64,000 bases of DNA from Selaginella tamariscina (GCA_003024785.1 PUQB01000191.1:186001-250000); one strand, 5' to 3'; positions 38,778 to 51,039 are shown, counted from the stretch's first letter. The notes: generated from the letters alone by a model not told the origin. Program-made: numbers and translations.

Positions 38778-39995
38778 CTAAAGCTCATCTGCTAACATGG
38801 CTAAGTCCTTAAGCACTTGCTCAGCTCTTTCATATTGCTCCGCTTGATTAAGCCTCTTATTTATATAAATAAAACTCCTCCCCAGCCTTGAATTTAGATA
38901 ACTTGATTGCCTCGTAATATTCCATGCATTCTTCAAAGCTCTTCTCTTCAATACATCTTTAACATATATAATATCAAATTAATTATATTTTATGAGCTAT
39001 ATAATTTTAATATAATATATATAATATTTGTACCTGTTTTTGGGAGTTTAAGAGTGTCATTAGTTAACTCCACCTTCTCGGCGATAGAGTTTTTCAGGAG
39101 AATATTCCAATCATCCATTCTCTTATTATTGAACGAAAATTCCATTAATGATTCGTATAACGATCGGCTCGGTTTGTACCAGCGCTCTTTTCGCATCATA
39201 TCAAATACCTGCAGGAGATATAAATATACGCCTGCGAGCACATGTGTGTGTGTTTATAAGAACTTAATGAAATGTAATACACACATAAAGTATTTATATA
39301 TACTATTAATAGTTTTACACACACAATATTTATATACCTTAAGAAAGTGATATTCCAATATATATACGCCTGTGAGCACGTGTGTGGTGTTTAAAAGAAC
39401 TTAATGAAATGCAATACGACATATAGTATTTTATATATACAGTCGTATATAACTCTGGAACCTATTAACGGTTTTACACACGCACACACATACACACACC
39501 TTAAGAGTGATATCCACTTCATTTTGGGATTGCAATGTTTGAAGCACCGTAATGTAATCAAATCGAAGCATACGCGAGCAACGAGCCGTCAGCACCTTAT
39601 CAAAATCCGACTTTGCACGTTTTCAAGTCGCTCACCATTTGTAAAGCTACACACACACACACACACACATGCATGTATATGTACGTCTGCATATGTATTA
39701 TATAGACTAATTAGCATTATGATTAATTTAATTAAGTCTTACCTTCTTGAGTGGGTCGTATTTTACTTGCAGATCTTCTGTCCATTGTGTTCGAAAACGA
39801 TTTGAAGCTTCTGCTGCTGCGCAATGAAAAGTCGCCCCACGCTCCTATATATATATATAATATATATATATATTGTTGTGTGTGTGTGGTGTGTGTGTGT
39901 TATCATGTAAGATGTGTATATGTATTAATGTATAAGAATAAGCTTTAATTTAACATTGTTCTGTACTCACGTTCTATTAGACACGCCCATTTCAT
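38778..39995 (-). pseudogene. THA8-like PPR gene, inverted copy with two frame-breaking indels
   Basis: Exons on the minus strand: 39971-39995, 39743-39844, 39500-39646, 39034-39208, 38778-38945. All splice sites match those of the arm A copy. Exon 3 has one extra A (CTTGAAAACG against CTTGAAACG), which brings a stop soon after. Exon 5 lacks one TA unit (TTATATAAATAA against TTATATATAAATAA). Exon 4, by contrast, lacks the stop seen in arm A and reads NDTLKLPKT through the donor. The two copies thus have different lesions. Confidence 0.8.
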
Positions 39996-40083
39996 GGATT
40001 TTTCAGTGCAGAAATTGCTTCTCTATTAAACCCTAGTGTTAAAAATTATTCATGCCTGAATTCAAATCAAAATATGTAACGAT

Positions 40084-40157
40084 TGGCCCACACAGGTTTC
40101 GAACCTGTGACCTCCGCGTTATTAGCACGATGCTCTAACCAACTGAGCTAGAAGGCC
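40084..40157 (-). tRNA. tRNA-Ile (anticodon AAU), arm B copy
   Basis: A 74-nt cloverleaf starting GGCCTTC with A box TAGCTCAGTTGG, anticodon loop CTAATAA, B box GGTTCGAAACC and 3' strand GTGGGCC plus A. The first four acceptor pairs are intact, better than in the arm A copies, with a U-G and one U-U mismatch lower in the stem. It is likely the least decayed of the three copies, though function cannot be judged from sequence alone. Confidence 0.78.
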
Positions 40158-41700
40158 ACACCAAAATTATAATATTTACTCAAATCAAAATTGTTGATAA
40201 CTCTTTTCAATATTCTTCGTATATATATTAATATATGTTTTTATATGTATGTGGAAAGAGTTAAAAACTTTGATTATAGATATAATCTAAGTGTAACAAA
40301 CTCCATAATGGAAACTCTATATATACATATATAGTGTTTATATGTATACAAAATTTTACACTATTTAGAGACTCTTGAGTTATATGTATACATAATATTT
40401 ATATTAAAGCTTCAAACGATAGATATCTTTAATATGTTTAAAGATATTATATACATATTTGTAGTAAAATACACATGTGATCAAACTTGAAATGCTAAAC
40501 GCAGTTTAAATACATAACATATGAATACACACATAACATATCAAATAAAACTAGCATTTTATTTTATTTTATTTTAAAAATGAACATAATCTAAGCCATT
40601 CAAATAATTACATCCTTGGAATATACTTTATTCTCAACATCTTAATTTAAACAAGAAATTTAATGGAGATTTATAATAAGAAGATGTCATTTATTTTAAT
40701 AATAAAACAATTAAAATATCCAAATAATATGATATGTGTAAAGAAGCTTGTATACTGAGAGAAAGTATATCCTAAACATGAATTAAATGACTTAAATTTT
40801 ATTGTTTAACACATAAATGAGAATTTTAATTTTGAAAAGGGGCTGGTTTTCTTATAAGGATACGTATACATATCTACAAAGTCGATATGCAAGTATTATA
40901 TATAAATAATATTGTACATTTCTATTATAATATATATAAATATACTTTATCTAATATTTATCTAAAAGAAATACCTACAAACTTTTAAGAAAAAAAACAT
41001 AATTAACAAACTTGTTAATTATTAAATAGATAGACACACACATACTCCTTTCAATATTGTATATGAGTTTTAACAGTTAATTAAAATGAAGGGCAATTTC
41101 TACATTATCTACTCAGTACATGTTCTTTTATAAAATCTCGTGTTGTAGATTTCATGTACAGTGAATTTTTTGAAAAAGTGTGAGTTATCCATTAAATGCA
41201 ATGTAATATTCCCTATCTATGCATGGTACAATGTATACATGCATGGGACTCATGTATAGCATGATATATGAATGCATGGCCATTATGCCATGCACAATAC
41301 TTATCCATAACATGTTACACCCCTTCATCATGAATACATGGGTCATTTTGAATGTTTACTTCATGATCTAATCAGTTCATAGAGTGAAGAGCCGTCTCAC
41401 TTCATGAGCAAGTTAGTTTACTAAGTGAACATTAGAAAATGAGTGATGTGTTCAAAATATATTTAGATTATTAAAAAGGTATTTTTTGAGACTACAACAT
41501 CATATTTATGATTTTGCAATCATTATTTATTTAATTATTTATGTAATCTTTTTATGTCTTCTTCATGCAATTCATTCACTTAATCCAATTATTAGAAGTG
41601 TCAGTTATAAAATTAATTATGCTTTAAAGAGTAACAATTATGTAAGTGTATATTTGTTCTATGCATTAATATATTGATTTATAAGTTGAAAAGGGTTTTA
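40158..41700. other. Outer AT-rich part of arm B
   Basis: No gene seen. Reverse-complement match to about 5330-6800 of arm A, without the CCR exon. Confidence 0.6.
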
Positions 41701-41714
41701 ATCTTTTATTTATA

Positions 41715-41855
41715 AATTGAAAACATGTTGTGAGATAAGATGTTACATCTTTACCTTACAACATGTTTTCAATTTGGAAATATCACAAATATTCATTTGA
41801 AATAATAAGATGTTACATCTTATTATTTCCAAATGAATTATTTGTGATACATAGG
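41715..41855. repeat. Pair of adjacent palindromes
   Basis: 'aaattgaaaacatgttgt' is followed about 25 bp later by its reverse complement 'acaacatgttttcaattt'. Next, 'atcacaaatattcatttgaaataataagatg' territory is followed by its mirror, ending 'atttgtgat' at 41849. Arm A (5230-5325) has a single, non-palindromic version, so the extra inverted copy arose in B. Confidence 0.7.
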
Positions 41856-41924
41856 GTTTGGGAAATAAAAAAGCCATTTGCTTATTTATGATATGATTGT
41901 GTCATGTTTTTTTCGTTTTCACTA

Positions 41925-42130
41925 CATGAGATTAGCATCCACTCCATGAGATCAATGCCCACTTCATAAGATTAATGTTTACTTTGTAAGATTAACTTAC
42001 ACTTGTGAGATTATAATATACACTCTAATGAAATTAATGTATACTTTGTGACATTAATGTTCATTTATGAAATTAATAATTAATACAATTCATTTTGTGA
42101 GATTAAAGTGAGATCAACAAGATTGTGCAA
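41925..42130 (-). repeat. Degenerate 20-bp minisatellite, inverted relative to 46955
   Basis: Repeats of the type GATTAATGTTTACTTTGTAA every 20 bp, about ten units with substitutions. The reverse complement equals the unit of the array at 46955-47580. Confidence 0.7.
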
Positions 42131-42300
42131 TTCGTTATTAAGTTTCAGTTTGTGAGATAAGTCTGTACAAATTCAATATCAATCCACATTTATATTATAC
42201 AAGTTCAAATGTGATTCAAATTATTTATAACCTCTTGCATACACTTATTCAATCTTCATTATTAATTTGCATTACATGTATAATGTGTTCCCTCAATAAT

Positions 42301-44072
42301 TGTCATAGTTTTTACTATGACTCCTCTTTACTTTGGACGTTGACTGTTGTTACCTACTGTACTATTGACAAGCCCTAGATGTAGTGAGAAACAGCCCCGC
42401 TTAGTGCACTTAGGTGTTTAGGGGTAGTCCGGCCGGCTGTCCTTAGATATCGCGAGAAACTCTAAGCGAAGGTAGCACTTACCTTCTAGAAAACTCTTAC
42501 CCTCGTTTTCGTGTCCCAGTTGGATTAATGGCTAGTTCCGGTGAGTTCGGCATGTCGGATATGCTTAGAAATACCCCTAGGTTTGACAGGTTAGGGTTTA
42601 GGGGTCGATGGATAACTCACCAAGTATATTTCCCTCTGGGAATGAGATTTTAGTGCTAGCCCACTTAATAAACAGGAAAACAGGGGGGGGGGGGGGCTCT
42701 GTCACATAAATAAGGTAGTAGTATATAGGAGAGGGTTCCTGGGTTCATGACTGAGCTCGTTACTCTTCTCCCGGTGCAAGCTCTAGCTTGTGTCGTCAAG
42801 GCACAACCCTCTGTTGTGCCGCCCTAACTTCCAGATGCCAGGGGTACGTCCCACCTTCGGGGTAGCTTACCCTTAACGTTGGCGAATCCATGCCTGGGAG
42901 GTCTTGTCGGAATGCACGTTCCAAGAGGCAGAGGTTGAGGCTTGTCTCCAGCCTCCTCCTCCACGTCAAGCTAGGTGTAGCACTCACGGCCAAGCAAGGC
43001 ACATCCGTGTCCTTGTCCAACTGTGGGCGTGGGATCTTGTTTGACAGGTTCACAGTTACCTGGTTCCTGAGGGTTCATTGAGGGTTCTAGAGTTGGCATT
43101 TAGGACCACGTTTTGTACTTGGTGCAACTCTTGAATCTAAGGGCTATGGCATGATAGCCCACATCATGGAAGGCAGTGTCACATGGAGATGTGACACTGG
43201 GCTAAACGTCACATGGTACAACGCCCGAGGCACGCCCTTTGGGGTTATGTCATGGGCTTGTCGCTAAGGGGTTGGATACTCTAGCAAACAGCATGCTTGT
43301 GCTTGCACTAGGGTGCTAAGCCTTGGGCATCCGCTCAAGGGAGGTTAGGTCTCGTAACTAGGTGTGCTTTGGCACACTTGGCTAGGGGAGTGTTCTCCTT
43401 GGATTCCAGGGTTGAACAACCTAAGCTCATTAGCAGAGCCCTTTCGTGAGGCACTCGCAAGGTCATGTGCTTAGGGTTATCCCAAACCTAGCCTTAGGGA
43501 GTTTGCTTAGCAGAACACTCGTGTCCGCCTACGGCGCACACTCGTGTCCTCACTAAGTACTAGCCCTAGGTCTAGGGTATAACTTGGCCACTCAAACCCT
43601 TAGGGTTAGTCGTGGTTCAGGGTACCCCTTGTCGCCCTAAAGGGGTTGTACTCCCGGATGAGGGTGATTCCTCAAGGGGTAAGTGACGATGCCTTAGCTC
43701 TGTCCAGGGGTATGTGTGGAACACACGTCTCCTGATGGGGGTTAGGGCATGAGCCTGTCTAGGTCTTCTAGGGCAAGACCCTAAGTCAACTAGGGTTATC
43801 CCTCAAGGGTTTTGGGGGCAGACACTCTAGGGAGACTTAGGCTAAACCCTAAGTCAACTAGGGTTATCCCTCAAGGGTTTGGGGGAGACATTCTAGGGAG
43901 ACTTAGGCTAAACCCTAAGTCTCCTGTCCACTTGGGCATTAGAGTCTAACCCTAGGGGTCGTTGGGGTTGTTCTGGGAAACTTAGCGTTGCTCACACAGG
44001 GTGATGACGCCGAATGGCCACCTGGCAGCCACATGTTGCCACGTGTTGGCCCTTTGGGTTAAAACTCTGACA
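42301..44072 (+). mobile_element. Solo LTR with 5-bp target-site duplication ATAAT
   Basis: Starts TGTCATAGTTTTTACTATGAC, ends GTTAAAACTCTGACA, and is flanked by ATAAT at 42296-42300 and 44073-44077. Length is 1772 bp, the longest copy here. It contains a G14 run at 42683-42696 and a 66-68 bp internal tandem duplication at 43779-43912 ('ccctaagtcaactagggtt'). No coding and no internal element. Confidence 0.93.
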
Positions 44073-44077
44073 ATAAT

Positions 44078-44659
44078 CTTCTTAAACGTTGAACTAGTGT
44101 ACACTCTAATGTGAGATTCAAGATGATTTTGTATCTTTTATTAAGTGACATGCATACTATATATTTCGTATGTCATATCTTAAACAACTTACAAATATTG
44201 AAACAATATTAAGTTACCAATAAAATCTATTGTGTTTGTTTTAATCTTATTTGCAGTAGAATAAAATTGTTTGGTGGTTGTACATGTGCAACCTCTATTC
44301 TAACAATTACTTTATTATCAAAGGAGGTAAGATCCTATAGCAGAATGTTAATTGTGTAGGCTAGGAAAGGGAAGACAATTACATGAACTCCCTCTTAATG
44401 AAAATAAATCTTTTATGGTTGTCTGAAAGACCGATATTTAAGACACTTGTATTTATTTATACTTTGTATAAATTCCAGCAATCAATTCTGAAATAAGAAA
44501 AGATAGAGACAATGTATGTATATTTTATTCTTAGGATTAAAAATGTCAGACTTATTTAATTTGTAAAAAAGGTTCTTATAAAACCATATGACATAATTGT
44601 AAAGGTCCCTCCATATGCTACATTACAATACATGATAAATACCATTGAATTTATATTGC
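44078..44659. other. Short AT-rich intergenic stretch
   Basis: No gene seen. No repeat recognised apart from general AT richness. Confidence 0.5.
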
Positions 44660-46950
44660 AAACTAACATACTAAGTTATGTATGTTGCTTTTATGAATGA
44701 AGGCATGCTCTCTAGGCCATAAATTGTTTATGTTTTCTTTTACAAGACCAAACTCTTTTACAAAATTAAATTGCATTATCTTTGGTTATCTATACTTTTC
44801 TATGTGCCACCATTTACGATTGCTTGTGTATGTATGCCATACCATTCCAACTTATAATGACTAAAAATAAAGAAAGAAATCATTATTAACTATTAATAGG
44901 GCATAACATGTCATACAATGGAGCATCTATTGCGTGACCACTTCATACAATAAATGCTCCATGACTATCCATGCACACATTTATTATCAATGTGTTCTAC
45001 CACCATTTTTGAGCATTGAGAATAATTCATTTTTTCCTTCTCCAAATTTCCATGGCATGTAGATATGAAATTCTTAAAGCCTCATGCATAATAACACGAC
45101 TCACCCTGAGTTCACTCTATATAATATGCTTGTGGCTATGTCAGAGTTTTAACCCAAAGGATTAACATGTGTAACACATGTCTATGAAGTAATTATCCTG
45201 CGTTAACACCTTATGTGAGCAACACTAAGTCTTCTAAGACAACCCTGAGAGTCTACTTAAATGTTTAAATAAGCATAAGACTTAGGGTCTTACCTTAAGT
45301 CCCTTAGAATGACTACCTTCAGAACCTCAAATAAACTTTAGGATCCTGCCCTAGCAGACCTAAACAAGTTCATGCCTTAACCCTACCAAAGAGATGTGTC
45401 CCACACATACCCCCATGACAAAGCTAAGGTATTGTTACTTATCTCTTGAGGAATCACCCTCGTCCAGGAGTATAACCTCTTTTAAGCAATAAGGGGTACC
45501 CTAATCCATAATTAATCCGTAAGGGTTTAAGTGGCCGAGTCATACCCTAGACCTAAATTTAATATTTAATGAGAACAAGAGTGTGTGCTATATGCAGACA
45601 CAAGTGTTCGGCTAAGTAAACACTATAATGTTAGGTTTGGATAACCCTAAGTATACAACCTTGTGAGTGCCTCACGAATAGGCTTTTGCTAATGAGCTTA
45701 GGTCGTTCAACCCTTGGTTCCCTAGGAGAAGACTCCCCTTATCCGAGTGTATATCCAGTTATGAGACCTAACCTCCCTTGAGCAAATGCTTAAGGCTTAG
45801 CACACAAGCATGCCTGCTTGTTAAAGTATCCAACCCCTTAGCATTGAGCCCATGCGACAACCCCAAAGGGCATGCCTCGGGCATTGTACTGTGTGCCATT
45901 TAGCTTAGTGTCACATCTTCATGTCACACTATTTCCTAAGATGTGGGTTATCACGTCGTAGCCCTTAGATTCAAGAATTAAACCTAGTTCATAGATGCCC
46001 TCTAAAACCTCTCAAGAACTTGATAAAGAAAACATATCAATCAAGATCCCACACCCACAGTTAGATAAGAACATAGTTGTGCCCTGCTTAACTGTGAGTG
46101 CTACTCTTAACTTGATGTGAAGGAAGAGGTTACAGACATGCCTCAACCTCTGACCCTTTGGAATGTGCAATTTGATAAGACCTCTTATGCATAAATTTGC
46201 CAATGTTAAGGGTAGGTTACCCCAAAGGTAGGATATACCCTATCATTTAGAAGTTAATGCGCCATAATAAAGGGTTGTGCCTTGATGACAACTAGCACCA
46301 ATAGAAAAATAACGAGCTCAATTATAAACTCATGAATTCTCACTACATATCTTACTTAATATATGTAACAGAAACTCTTCTCTTGCTTTCCTGTTTTGGA
46401 AACTGGGCTAACACAAAATATCATTCCTAATAGGAATATACTTAGTGAGTTTTTAACTTAACCACCCCATCGACCCCTACTCTAACCTCATGGGGTTAAG
46501 AAAACCTTAGGGTTAGGTCAACCTTAGGAGTGATTCTACCCATATCCAACATGTTGAACTCACCGAGACTAACCAATAACTCAATCAAGACATGAAAAAT
46601 AAAAAAATAAGAATTTTTAGAAGGTAACTGCTACCTTTGCTTAGAGTTTCTTAAGGTATCTAAGGACAACTAGTCGGATTATCCTTAAACATCTAAGTGC
46701 ATTAAACGGGGTTGTTTCTCCCTACATATAAAGCTTATTAACATAGTTCAATACGTATAATAGAACTTTGGCATGATGCAGAACTACCCCATGGCAACAA
46801 ATGCATAAGTAACTCTGCAACATCTAGAACACTAAAAACACCAATCTAACCATGAGTTTATAAAGTATGGTACATAGTCGCAAGATTGGTTTCTAACTAC
46901 TCTGCAATATTCTTCATCATGTCATATTGCAAGCTATAATAAAGTGAACA
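44660..46950. repeat. Direct duplicate of 3325-5085, carrying an LTR
   Basis: Same order and orientation as 3325-5085, longer because its LTR is less deleted. Both flanks of the LTR ('gtggctatg' on the left and 'acatctagaacac...aaacacca' on the right) are shared. Confidence 0.7.
45139..46775 (-). mobile_element. LTR, minus orientation
   Basis: Begins TGTCAGAGTTTTAACCC and ends near 'aatagaactttggcatgatgc', the diverged complement of the family start. About 1.64 kb. No target-site duplication was seen, in keeping with its having moved as part of a larger segment. The 46012-46203 open frame lies inside it and is a by-product. Confidence 0.65.
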
Positions 46951-46954
46951 CTCA

Positions 46955-47580
46955 TCTTAATGCCAAGTGAATACTCATTCAAAAGTGTATGTTAATATCA
47001 CATAGTGTATATTAATCTCACAAGTATAAGTTAATCTTATGTAGTACGAAGTGAACACTCATCTCAATGCTAAGTGAACATTCATTTCAGAAGTGTACGT
47101 TAATCTCACATAGTGGATGCTAATATCATGAAGTAAATGCTAATCTCATGTAATAAACTTTTATTTCATGGATTGTATGTTAATCTTACGTAGTGGGCAT
47201 TAATTTTGCAAAGTGGATGCTAATCTCATGAAATGAGCACTAATCTCACAAACTCTATATTAATTTAATTCAGTTGATGTCATGAAGTGATCTTTAATCA
47301 CACAAAGTGAATTTTAACTAAACGTCAATCTTACGCAGTGGAATTTAATTTCATAGAGTGTATATTAATCTCATGTTGTAGATGCTAATCTCATATTGAT
47401 GTTAATCTCACGTAATGAATGCTAATTTCATAGAGTGGATGTTAACCTCACAAAGTAAACACTAATCTCATGAGGTGGATGTTAATCTCATGCAAAAAAA
47501 GCTAATCTCAAATAATGAATGCTAATCTTATTTTGTGAACGATAATCTCACACAATGGTTACTAATCTTATTTAGTAAGA
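46955..47580 (+). repeat. Degenerate 20-bp minisatellite, about 30 units
   Basis: The unit is close to CTAATCTCATGAAGTGGATG with an exact 20-bp step through most of the array, for example successive 'ctaatatcatgaagtaaatg', 'ctaatctcatgtaataaact', 'tttatttcatggattgtatg'. Units vary but TAATCTCA is kept. Some blocks recur at a larger step ('aagtgaacactcatctcaatgc'), which hints at higher-order repeats. Scattered units continue to about 47780. Confidence 0.8.
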
Positions 47581-49126
47581 AAAACAATCTCTTGAAGCAA
47601 TTGTTGGCATCCTACTGAATGTCACACACAAAGGTTGGATTGCTACCCGTGCTAGCTAATCTAGTGCTAGAATTTACTTAGCACTAGGCATATTAATCCT
47701 GGCATGGACACTCAGTATAAATGCCCTCACGTAGTGGACTTTAATCTATACATATTCTCACATATTGGACTTTAATCTTTGTGGTAATAGTCATTGTTAT
47801 AGTCAAAAATCTCAAATTAATTACAAGATTACAACATAAAAAAACATGTTTAATTAATAAAATCAGCCTCATTATCATTATGTTACACTTGAAATTTTAA
47901 AATAAGGTTTCATCGAGTAGTTTGTTTAACTTAAAGCTAGTTTGCTCATTTTTTATTAGTTTCTCACCACATATACATTGTTTTCCAACTTAACCTCTAA
48001 AATAAAATACATTTATTTCAATTTAACCATAATACCTCTTGGTGTTGTATTTGTATGATGTAAATATGTTTAACAAATATTTACCATTCTTTTATAATTT
48101 ACTTTATGTCAAAATTATAAACTTAGTCGCAATTATCTCTTAAAGTCTTAATTAATAATCTTTTTATAAATTTAATATTAGTGGTACTATTTTACACTTA
48201 TAGAATAGGTTTATATAAAAAATTAAAGAAAAGTTAACATTTACTTTAATGCACAAAGGTTTCTTGAGCACATTATTTTTAATCCTTTCTCTTCTTTTTT
48301 TAAATTTTTTTTAATTTAATTGGTATGCATTAAAAATCCACTCATAAAAGCATTAAATAAGAGGGCATGTTATTTACATATGCATTAACCTTAAAAAACC
48401 TTTCATCTTAATCAAGTTTATGTTTTTTAATTCTTATCAAAAGAATTCACATTATTCCTTTAAATTTATTTCATTAAGGTTTTCCCATGTCATAACATTA
48501 AACATAATGGCTTTTTAAGAAATAAAATGTTAGTATATATGCTCATCTTTTTAATAAAACTTGTAAAACTATTTTAGATATCTATTTTACATAAAAGTTT
48601 TTTTTATAAGAATTGTCTTTCATATTAATAAATTGGTAAGCACATGCATACTTAACAAAAACAAAGCTATTTATAAAGGTAATTAAATCTATACATAACC
48701 ATTAATTTATACATTTCTAGAAGCTTACAATTTAATTTTATAAACTCATTTCAATAATGTTTTTGTATATTCTAGAAAAGTGATTATAAAGAAGGGATTT
48801 AGTAGAATTTTCATGGCTAACATAAGTTCCAACTCATAAATCTAATACATATTTTATAAAAGAAAACTAAGAATTTGACCCTTTAATATTATATAATTCT
48901 TAAACGATTCATTAATATTATATATTTTAATATTATGTATATCCTAAATTATTCATTAATATTGTATAATTACCAAATTATTCACATAGTTTCAAAAATG
49001 CTCCAATTGGGTTTAAATCAAATTCACCATTTATCGAGTTAATAACACATAGACCTACAGTCACCTACTTTAATATTGTTTTTTTTATATATTATATATC
49101 ATTTACCATTATATACGTAATAAATG

Positions 49127-49177
<51 letters not shown>

Positions 49178-50630
49178 ATACATGCTCACCTTTTATAGGC
49201 TTGACTAATTGACTCTCTAATGCATTTTGTGAATCAAGTAAACTTTATTATATATAAAGCTTTTAATTTAAAATTTCCTTGTATACAATATTAATATATT
49301 TCCATGCATTGAAATGTTTTGAATTAAAATTTTAACTTTATGTTCTGATGAGTACAATTTAGAATTATGTGAAAACTAGTCTTTGCAAGTAGATACCGAC
49401 TATCTTTTAAGTGCTACAGCAAGTGTTCCAGCCCATGAACTAGCAAGCACTCTAACAAATGTCACAATCCATTATTCCAGGAGTCTTCTACACAAATAAT
49501 TGTCAATAATACAATATATATGTGTGTGCATACTTGTACCAGACGTTCTAAACGTACTCCGTAACTTCATGCATATGGAACGGTACTTATTAAGATCTCC
49601 AAAGCAGGCTTTAAAAGGCAACCGCGAATCCTGTGAGAGTTAGATGGCATCAAGTTCATCTTTAAAGTAGCACTCATGAACTTCCCTCTCAATTGATGTA
49701 TTAGTATTTTATGATGTCACTTAATATGTTATTGTTCATTCTCTCTTCATTACCAAGTTTAAATAAGGTTGTCAACCACGTTTTCTTGTGTTGTGCAACC
49801 TTAATAATAATTTATAATTAATTAACCCTTAACTCAATTATTATCCTTAACTTACTAAATTGAATCTTTTACTCCTTAATATGGTCATAAGCCGTACCCT
49901 TAACCAACCTTAATATTAACCTTGTGAGTTTATAATAATTATTAAATGTAAATTTAAGATAATGTTAAATGGAATTTAATATAAGCATTAGATGGAATTT
50001 ACAATAGTAGTTAAATAATAAGTTTTAGTATATATCCATGTTATGCTTGATCTAGTGGCTAAGATGGGGCCACACATATTTAAGATTTAAGATGGTTAAA
50101 TAAATTATTTATATAATATTTAATGACTAAGATGGGGCATGGGTTTAAAATTTAAAATATAGGCTAATGGGGTTCATGACAAACACACTACATAAATTAT
50201 ATATAATATATATATATATATATGACATTACAAGTGTGTGTTAAACTTAAAGTCAATTTGATTATTTTAAAAATTACTTGAACAATTTATTATATACTAC
50301 TAAAGGGTCAATTTGATAATTTTTCATATAAATAAAAAAAAATCTTACCCACGGTATGTTTATAAAAGGTTGTTGACACGTGTCCAAATGGCTGAGGTGC
50401 CCAAACCATTTTAATAGCCTCACCTTTAGTTTATAAATTTCAAAATATTCAAATATATTATATATACAAAATTACAAAAAAGAAACAAAATTAAAGACTT
50501 TTAAAAGTAAACAATGTTCTTTCTTCCCACTAGCAGGAGGTCTCGGTTTCGAATCTTCTCGAACGGTGTTTATTCTACTGATTTAACCACACTTATTTTA
50601 AAAGTTAAAAGGTTAACTAAGCTTTAAACC
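47581..50630. other. AT-rich intergenic desert
   Basis: No gene supported. Contains (GT)n(AT)n at 49123-49172 and a shorter (AT)n at 50203-50222. A slightly GC-richer patch at 49380-49640 shows no readable frame. A tRNA B-box-like phrase near 50540 stands alone. Confidence 0.55.
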
Positions 50631-50633
50631 CCT

Positions 50634-51024
50634 TTAAAACCACCCGTACCGCATCTCCATATACTTGTTCTTAATCCATCTAAAACTGTTTCTAACCGAA
50701 GCCTTAACCTTACCTTGAACAATGACAACAACATTATGAGTTTCGACACACGCACGCGCACACACACACGTGTGTATTAAGCTTACCTTCAACAGTGAAC
50801 ACCTTGTAGGATGCTACACGCTGCTTTCTCTTCATCTCTGGATCATTCCGGATGTTCCAGGATCTCAGGCTCTTGCTCTTCTTAGATTCCTTGCTTTGAT
50901 ATGCCTTGCTTTGATATGCCGGCTCCGGCTGGTCTCCGTACGAGTACGATCTGTACGCATCCCTGTATGGATCCTCGTTGTAGTAGTGCTGCATACCCCT
51001 CTCGTTGTTCATCTCCCTGTTCAT
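50634..51024 (-). CDS. DUF3511 family protein
   Basis: Two minus-strand exons: 51024-50787 and 50713-50634 (105 aa). The N-terminus is polar and Tyr/Ser-rich (YRDAYRSYSYGDQPEP), then DPEMKRKQRVASYKVFTVEG joins across the intron to KVKASVRNSFRWIKNKY and ends MRYGWF. This is the plant DUF3511 domain (NDPEMKRKKRVA.YK...EGKVK.S..KSFRWIK), near its usual length. The biochemical role of the family is not known. The first ATG in frame was taken; the AG at 'gtgcag' upstream suggests a 5'-UTR intron. It is divergent from the F-box gene, with start codons about 705 bp apart. Confidence 0.85.
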
Positions 51025-51039
51025 ACCTGAATACTGCAC

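Larger units (their letters stand above)
31955..41940. repeat. Inverted duplication, arm B (partner 5160-13885)
   Basis: Reverse-complement copy of arm A. It holds, from left to right, the AT spacer, a solo LTR not present in A, the PPO exon relic (minus), the hAT block (plus, so flipped relative to the arm), the PPR gene (minus), one tRNA-Ile (minus) and the AT-rich outer part. The centre between arms holds the Der gene and the intact PPO. Confidence 0.85.

Noticed and set aside
46955..47580. CRISPR-like repeat array
   Set aside because: The 20-bp units are contiguous with no unique spacers and the genome is eukaryotic. It is a minisatellite.
50530..50570. tRNA or SINE head suggested by a phrase like 'ggtttcgaatc'
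   Set aside because: Only a B-box-like motif is present. There is no A box, cloverleaf, tail or second copy in the window.
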